Below are positions 59,528-64,000 of a stretch of 64,000 nt of DNA, piece by piece. Within the stretch, counting starts at the first letter, position 1, and every line of letters begins with the position of its first letter. Location of the stretch: positions 62,001-126,000 of the forward strand of contig CAKSBC010000001.1 of the NCBI GenBank assembly GCA_934438085.1, read 5' to 3'. Source of the stretch: an uncultured Lachnospiraceae bacterium. GTDB taxonomy: Bacteria > Bacillota > Clostridia > Lachnospirales > Lachnospiraceae. Both the position numbers and the translations under genes were made by a program. The notes below the pieces were generated by a model, which saw only the letters and a list, made by a program, of their open reading frames with translations, was not told where the DNA came from and made no database searches.

Positions 59528-60016
59528 TTAGCTGACTGTTATATCCGCAAACTGTGCTCTTATATATTTTGCAAGCTCCTTTGGAGAAAGCATGACCTGC
59601 TGCCCTCTCTGTCCGGCGCTCACGCCTATCTCATCAAGAGCTTCGGCACTTTCATGAATATATGTAGGAAACTGCTTTTTCATGCCTATAGGTGAACATC
59701 CGCCCCTTATATACCCTGTAAGCGGCAAAAGCTCCTTCATAGGCAGCATTTCCACCTTTTTATTACCTGATATCTTCGCTGTCTTTTTTAAGTCGACCTC
59801 ATCATCTACAGGTATTACGCATACAAGATATCCTGTCTTATCTCCGTGCAGCACAAGAGTCTTAAAAAGCATCTCGTGCTGAACTCCCATAACATCCGCC
59901 GCATGTGTTCCTGAAAGGTCGTTTTCATCAACCTCGTATTCCATATGCCTGTAGCTGATCTTTGCCTTATCAAGCAGTCTCATTACATTTGTTTTTACTT
60001 CTTTATCCTTAGACAT
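59528..60016 (-). CDS. YbaK/EbsC-type Cys-tRNA(Pro) deacylase
   Basis: A 162-residue single-domain editing protein (PF04073). Motifs: MRLLDKAKISYRHMEYE near the N-terminus, KTLVLHGDKTGYLVCVIPVDDEVDLKKTAKISGNKKVEM (catalytic Lys region) and GYIRGGCSPIGMKKQFPTYIHESA near 105, all typical of YbaK. It hydrolyses Cys wrongly attached to tRNA-Pro in trans. Monocistronic between tRNA-Ser and mgtE. Confidence 0.9.
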   Translation of the reverse strand: MSKDKEVKTNVMRLLDKAKISYRHMEYEVDENDLSGTHAADVMGVQHEMLFKTLVLHGDKTGYLVCVIPVDDEVDLKKTAKISGNKKVEMLPMKELLPLTGYIRGGCSPIGMKKQFPTYIHESAEALDEIGVSAGQRGQQVMLSPKELAKYIRAQFADITVS

Positions 60017-60158
60017 ATCTAAATGACCTTAGTTCTTATACTTTATAATCCATTTATTATTAAGCTATGCTTTAATTTATACCTTGCATAGCTATTAATC
60101 ATCATTATGCATCGCAATAAATGCCATATGAACTTAAATAATACAAATAATCACTATT

Positions 60159-61613
60159 TCATGAGCCGAAGCCAAGTACCTTTATAAGAAGCAGCCAAGC
60201 CAGTGAATAATAGGTTATAACTGAGATAAGGTCACTGGTGGTTGAAATAAGCGGTCCTGAAGCAACTGCCGGGTCTACATTCATCTTCTTAAAGAACATA
60301 GGGATAAGTGCGCCTACAGCCGCAGCTATAGTCATTGCAATAAGTAAGGATGCACCTACGCAGCCCGATATTGCGAAGGCCATTTCTGCGCCTCTTCCCT
60401 TTGCGAACATGATATAAAGTCCTACAAGCAGTGTTGATCCGAGTCCTAATATAAGTCCATTGCAAAAACCTACTCGTATCTCCTTCATTATATGAGCACT
60501 CTTTTGCTTGGCACTAAGGTTTTCATCCATAAGAATACGGATAGTAACAGCCAGAGACTGAGTTCCCGAGTTTCCTGCCATACCGAGTATCATTGACTGG
60601 AAGAACATTATCAGTGTAAGCTGTGATATTACCTTTTCAAATACACCTACTACCGAGGAAACTACAAGAGCAAGCATCATAAGAACGACCAGCCACGGAA
60701 GTCTCTTCTTCATAGAGTCTTTGAGCGGTTCCTCAAGTTCCTCCTCTGCCATAAGACCTGCCAGACGTGCATAGTCCTCACCGAGCTCTTCATCTACTAC
60801 CTCGATTATACTCTGAGATGTAATAACACCGAGCAGCTGGTTCTGATTATCAAGTACAGGAATAAGATCCTCAGAGTAATCCTTAAGCTTTTCGATACAA
60901 TCAGATATCTCCTCAGTACCGTAAACATACGGATATGAGGTCATTATCAGATCCTCCAAAGGTGTACTCTGTCTTGCGATAATGAGCTCCTTAAGATCGA
61001 TGGCTCCGCAGAATATATCCTGACTGTCAAGCACGAACAAGGTGGAAATGTTGTCATTTTCAGGTGCCTGAGAAATAAGTGAGCTCATCGCCCCCTTAAC
61101 TGTCAGGTCATCGTGGATAACGATATAATTGGTCGTCATCCTCGAACCTATTTCGTCCTCATCGAAGGATGCAAGCAAAGCTACATCCTTTCTGAATTCA
61201 TCATCTACAAGATCTAATATAAGGCCTCTTTTGGTCCTGTCTATGGTACGGAGTATATCCACAGCAGTATCGGAATCCATATGCTCTATGACTTCCGCTG
61301 CCTTTTTAAGATCCATCTCATCGAGATAAACAGCTACTGCCTCTTCCTCTGCGTACTCAAAGATGTCGGAAAGTGTATCCACATCAAGAACACGGTATAC
61401 CTTTTTACGGAATACCGGTGTAAGCATGGCAAGCGCCTCAGAGATATCATTATCATGATAATCGCTGAGTCTGTCTCTCAATATTTTAGGTGATGCGTTG
61501 CTTTTGATTATGCTGATGATCTCAGCTTCGTAGTCCGGTTTTTCAGCCGGCTCCTCTTCGATCTTTACCTGATCGAGGTCGGATTTTTCAAAGATTTCGT
61601 CTTTATCGTCCAT
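60159..61613 (-). CDS. mgtE: Magnesium transporter MgtE
   Basis: A 484-residue Mg2+ channel/transporter from the ATG at 61613 (AAAGGGGAG 7 nt upstream). MgtE_N superhelical domain (about 35-140), a CBS pair (about 145-270; VIHDDLTVKGAMSSL, PVLDNQNQLLGVITSQ), connecting helix and five membrane helices (about 310-484) with QSMILGMAGNSGTQSLAVTIR, the pore signature, and NVDPAVASGPLIST. In known MgtE, the cytosolic domain closes the pore when Mg2+ is high. Its 5' leader holds a candidate riboregulator (61674-61812). Confidence 0.95.
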   Translation of the reverse strand: MDDKDEIFEKSDLDQVKIEEEPAEKPDYEAEIISIIKSNASPKILRDRLSDYHDNDISEALAMLTPVFRKKVYRVLDVDTLSDIFEYAEEEAVAVYLDEMDLKKAAEVIEHMDSDTAVDILRTIDRTKRGLILDLVDDEFRKDVALLASFDEDEIGSRMTTNYIVIHDDLTVKGAMSSLISQAPENDNISTLFVLDSQDIFCGAIDLKELIIARQSTPLEDLIMTSYPYVYGTEEISDCIEKLKDYSEDLIPVLDNQNQLLGVITSQSIIEVVDEELGEDYARLAGLMAEEELEEPLKDSMKKRLPWLVVLMMLALVVSSVVGVFEKVISQLTLIMFFQSMILGMAGNSGTQSLAVTIRILMDENLSAKQKSAHIMKEIRVGFCNGLILGLGSTLLVGLYIMFAKGRGAEMAFAISGCVGASLLIAMTIAAAVGALIPMFFKKMNVDPAVASGPLISTTSDLISVITYYSLAWLLLIKVLGFGS

Positions 61614-61673
61614 GCCGAGGCTCCCCTTTCTATTCCTTTGTTTCATAAGAAATAAAGGAAGATCTCATATATC

Positions 61674-61812
61674 AGATCGGAAAAGAAAGCTTCTGCAAAA
61701 AGACCATTTAGACGCTTAAAGAAAAAAGAATGCGAAAAAAGTGGTTCGTCTCCGATCTTAAATTATAACTTCGACTATGACCGTCGCCAGTATCCACTTT
61801 GTTCACCTGCCT
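61674..61812 (-). promoter_or_regulatory. Structured mgtE leader with terminator-like closing stem, candidate riboswitch
   Basis: On the minus strand AAAGTGG (61794-61800) pairs with CCACTTT (61738-61744), which is followed directly by a T-run, enclosing about 49 nt with hairpins CGAC/GTCG and TCG-GAGA-CGA. AGATCGGA (61751-61758), inside that domain, is also perfectly complementary to TCCGATCT (61674-61681), so two exclusive folds exist. A preceding GGCAGGTGAAC recalls the start of the Mg2+-sensing M-box, but the rest does not clearly match it. Confidence 0.5.
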
Positions 61813-61974
61813 TTTGAATTACTATATGCTAATAAAAAATGCTGTTCGATAATAAGCATTCAATATGCTTCGAAAGCATTAATAATCACTATTAAAAGAA
61901 TATACTTTTACGAAATGAATTTCAAGACTTTAATATAACTAAAGCATGTACTTTGTCTGATTATTTATGATAAA

Positions 61975-62015
61975 AGTGCCGTGCCACAGGAATCGATTAC
62001 CTACAGCACGACACT
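61975..62015 (-). terminator. Strong terminator after valS
   Basis: Minus-strand 16-bp stem AGTGTCGTGCTGTAGG with CCTGTGGCACGGCACT (with wobbles) around TAATCGATT, followed by TTTTAT. It lies about 45 nt past the valS stop. The rest of 61813-61974 is AT-rich and presumably holds the mgtE promoter, which I could not pin down. Confidence 0.85.
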
Positions 62016-62058
62016 TAAATTTTAAAGCGAATTCAAGTCTTGGTTTATCCTAAAATCA

Positions 62059-64000
62059 TCAGCCTATCTCTGTGATCTGCTCTCTGACCTTTCTGATCAT
62101 TTCCTCATACTTTGCAAGCTTAGCCTTTTCCTCATCTATCTTAGCCTGAGGTGCCTTGGAAATAAACTTTTCGTTGGAAAGCATGCTGTGAGAACGCTTA
62201 AGCTCGCCCTCAAGGCGCTTTTCCTCCTTCTTAAGTCTTTCCTTCTCCTGCTCCATATCTACAAGATCATTGAGCGGAATATAAACAGATGCATTAGATG
62301 TAACGGCTGAAAGTGCTGATGCCTCAATACCTGTCTTATCCTTCTGAACGATGATCTCTGAAGCAGAGCAAAGTGATGCTGCTACAGATCCTGTAGCTTC
62401 AAATGCAGCCATTACCTTAGGATCTTCCGATACGATATATACCGCAGCCTTTCTTGAAGGCGGAACATTCTTCTCCGCACGGATATTTCTGACAGCTCTT
62501 ACAGCCTCCTTAACAGCCTCTACCTCAGCCTCGTCCTCAGCGAAGTTCCAGCCCTCTGAAGCAAGCGGGTATTCTGATATCATTATCGACTCTTCATCAG
62601 TAATGTTATCGAATATCTCCTCTGTAATAAACGGCATGAATGGGTGAAGCATCTTAAGCCCGTTTACAAGCACTGTCTTAAGAGTCCAAAGCGCAGCTTT
62701 CTTAGTCTCCTCGTCATTGCCGTTAAGACGAGCCTTAAGCATCTCGATATACCAGTCACAAAGCTCATTCCACATGAAATCTGTAACATTATCAAGAGCT
62801 ACGCCAAGCTCGAAGGCATCCATATTTCTTGTAACATTGTCTACGAGACTGTTGAGCTTGGAAATGATCCACTTATCCTCTTTCTCAAGCTTGACGCCCT
62901 CAGGAATACGACCGATATCCTCAGCCTTTCCGGCAGCTTCAAAGGCATTCTTTGCCTCGTCGCCTGCTTTTTCAACATTCATCATAATGAATCTTGATGC
63001 ATTCCATACCTTGTTTGCGAAGTTTCTTGCATTGGTTATCTTCTTCTCTGAATAACGCATGTCGTTACCAGGTGCATTTCCTGTAAGAAGTGCTCCTCTT
63101 AATGCATCTGCGCCGTATTCATCGACAACCTTTAGCGGATCGATACCGTTTCCGAGAGACTTACTCATCTTACGTCCCTGCTCATCACGAACAAGTCCGT
63201 GAATAAGAACTGTAGAGAACGGACATTCTCCCATCTGCTCAACTCCTGAGAATACCATACGGATAACCCAGAAGAAAATGATATCATAGCCGGTTACAAG
63301 TACGTCATTAGGATAGAACTTCTCAAGCTCAGGTGTCTTATCAGGCCAGCCTAAGGTTGAGAACGGCCAGAGCGCTGATGAGAACCATGTATCAAGAGTA
63401 TCCTCGTCCTGTGTAAATGAAGTGCAGCCGCATTCACACTTTTCAGGCGCAGCATGACCTACATATATCTTCTTGCAGTCATCACAGTACCATGCAGGTA
63501 TTCTGTGTCCCCACCAGAGCTGTCTGCTTATGCACCAGTCCTTGATGTTGTTGACCCAGTTCATATATGTCTTGGAGTAATTCTCAGGAACAAACTTGAG
63601 ATCTCCGTTTTCAAGCACCTTTTTGCAGTGATCTGCGAACTTGTCCATCTTAACGAACCACTGTGGCTTGATCATCGGCTCTACAGTAGCTCCGCAGCGA
63701 TCGTGAGTTCCTACGCTGTGTGTGTGAGGAACCTTCTTGACAAGAAGCTTGAGCTCTTCGAGATCATTAACTACTTCTTTTCGTGCCTCATAGCGATCCA
63801 TTCCGTCATACTTTGTTCCCGGAAGATCGATAGTTGCATCATCATGCATTATACAGATCTCTGGAAGATTATGACGCTTTCCTACCTCATAGTCATTAGG
63901 GTCATGTGCAGGTGTGATCTTAACGCAGCCTGTACCGAATTCCATATCGGCATGCTCATCTCCGACAATAGGTATTTCCTTATTGATAAGCGGAAGGATA
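62059..64000 (-). CDS. valS: Valyl-tRNA synthetase, 5' end outside the window
   Basis: The frame stays open to the window edge (LPLINKEIPIVGDEHADMEFGTG), so the Met at 63945 is internal. About 647 of an expected 880 residues are present: the CP1 editing end (EFGTGCVKITPAHDPNDYE), the CISRQLWWGHRIPAWYC block, zinc-like CDDCKKIYVG and CECGCTSF, catalytic KMSKS (QGRKMSKSLGNGIDPL), the anticodon-binding domain and the C-terminal coiled-coil arm (about the last 65 residues, ending REQITEIG) specific to ValRS. Confidence 0.97.
   Translation of the reverse strand, partial: ILPLINKEIPIVGDEHADMEFGTGCVKITPAHDPNDYEVGKRHNLPEICIMHDDATIDLPGTKYDGMDRYEARKEVVNDLEELKLLVKKVPHTHSVGTHDRCGATVEPMIKPQWFVKMDKFADHCKKVLENGDLKFVPENYSKTYMNWVNNIKDWCISRQLWWGHRIPAWYCDDCKKIYVGHAAPEKCECGCTSFTQDEDTLDTWFSSALWPFSTLGWPDKTPELEKFYPNDVLVTGYDIIFFWVIRMVFSGVEQMGECPFSTVLIHGLVRDEQGRKMSKSLGNGIDPLKVVDEYGADALRGALLTGNAPGNDMRYSEKKITNARNFANKVWNASRFIMMNVEKAGDEAKNAFEAAGKAEDIGRIPEGVKLEKEDKWIISKLNSLVDNVTRNMDAFELGVALDNVTDFMWNELCDWYIEMLKARLNGNDEETKKAALWTLKTVLVNGLKMLHPFMPFITEEIFDNITDEESIMISEYPLASEGWNFAEDEAEVEAVKEAVRAVRNIRAEKNVPPSRKAAVYIVSEDPKVMAAFEATGSVAASLCSASEIIVQKDKTGIEASALSAVTSNASVYIPLNDLVDMEQEKERLKKEEKRLEGELKRSHSMLSNEKFISKAPQAKIDEEKAKLAKYEEMIRKVREQITEIG

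Noticed and set aside
61674..61812. Canonical M-box riboswitch upstream of mgtE
   Set aside because: Only the GGTGA-like beginning and a TACTG block are reminiscent; the conserved later M-box helices could not be found in order.
1..64000. CRISPR array
   Set aside because: No run of regularly spaced direct repeats with unique spacers was found; the only short tandem repeats are the 21-bp and 24-bp arrays, which have no spacers.

Overview
The window looks like chromosomal DNA of an anaerobic, amino-acid- and sugar-fermenting Firmicute of the Clostridia, most likely Lachnospiraceae-like. This rests on gene content (ferredoxin-linked 2-oxoacid oxidoreductase, phosphoketolase, flavodiiron protein, CBS/DRTGG pyrophosphatase, CarD-like regulator, U32 protein, YerC), strong AGGAGG-type ribosome sites, moderate-to-low GC and intrinsic terminators. 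No genus is assigned. Nearly everything is on the minus strand, so operons read from high to low coordinates.

1-9.6 kb: an amidohydrolase cut by the window edge with a 29-residue peptide in front of it; a TrpXYZ-type ABC transporter; then a methionine operon: promoter, Met-rich leader peptide, terminator, metQ, class I aminotransferase, L-2-hydroxyacid dehydrogenase, metN, metI. The leader has the layout of a ribosome-controlled attenuator. The two enzymes between the transporter genes suggest methionine (or another imported amino acid) is transaminated and reduced to its hydroxy acid.

9.7-17.3 kb: a catabolic cluster (HAD hydrolase, four-subunit 2-oxoacid:ferredoxin oxidoreductase, D-2-hydroxyacid dehydrogenase, beta-aminoacyl-CoA ammonia-lyase-like hotdog protein, then a separately transcribed deacylase) opposite a divergent LysR regulator. 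17.3-28.4 kb: housekeeping and transport (TIM-barrel isomerase, B3/B4 protein, CarD-like protein, MTA/SAH deaminase, uvrA, two PAP2 proteins, pyrophosphatase, chromate transporter pair).

28.5-44.9 kb: an accessory defence region built around a type I restriction-modification locus: AbiEi-like regulator, hsdM, yjbR-like gene, three hsdS genes, hsdR, three Fic proteins, two identical tyrosine recombinases and a toxin-antitoxin pair. A 3319-bp unit (3' half of one hsdS, fic, recombinase, small ORF, 5' half of the next hsdS) is tandemly duplicated. Its ends fall exactly on a 19-bp sequence present three times in direct orientation inside the hsdS genes. The three hsdS genes therefore read A-B, C-B and C-D for four target-recognition half-domains, as expected if the recombinase excises and re-inserts this unit to shuffle specificity.

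45-64 kb: mostly core genes: a U32 gene split by an in-frame stop, zapA, ruvB, LysR, an exonuclease-like gene, apbE, ruvA, yerC, a small protein, rmuC, flavodiiron protein, phosphoketolase, tRNA-Ser(CGA), ybaK, mgtE behind a structured leader, and valS running off the window end. Short tandem repeats and palindromes near apbE and yerC may be regulatory. No CRISPR array, rRNA, phage or insertion sequence was seen.
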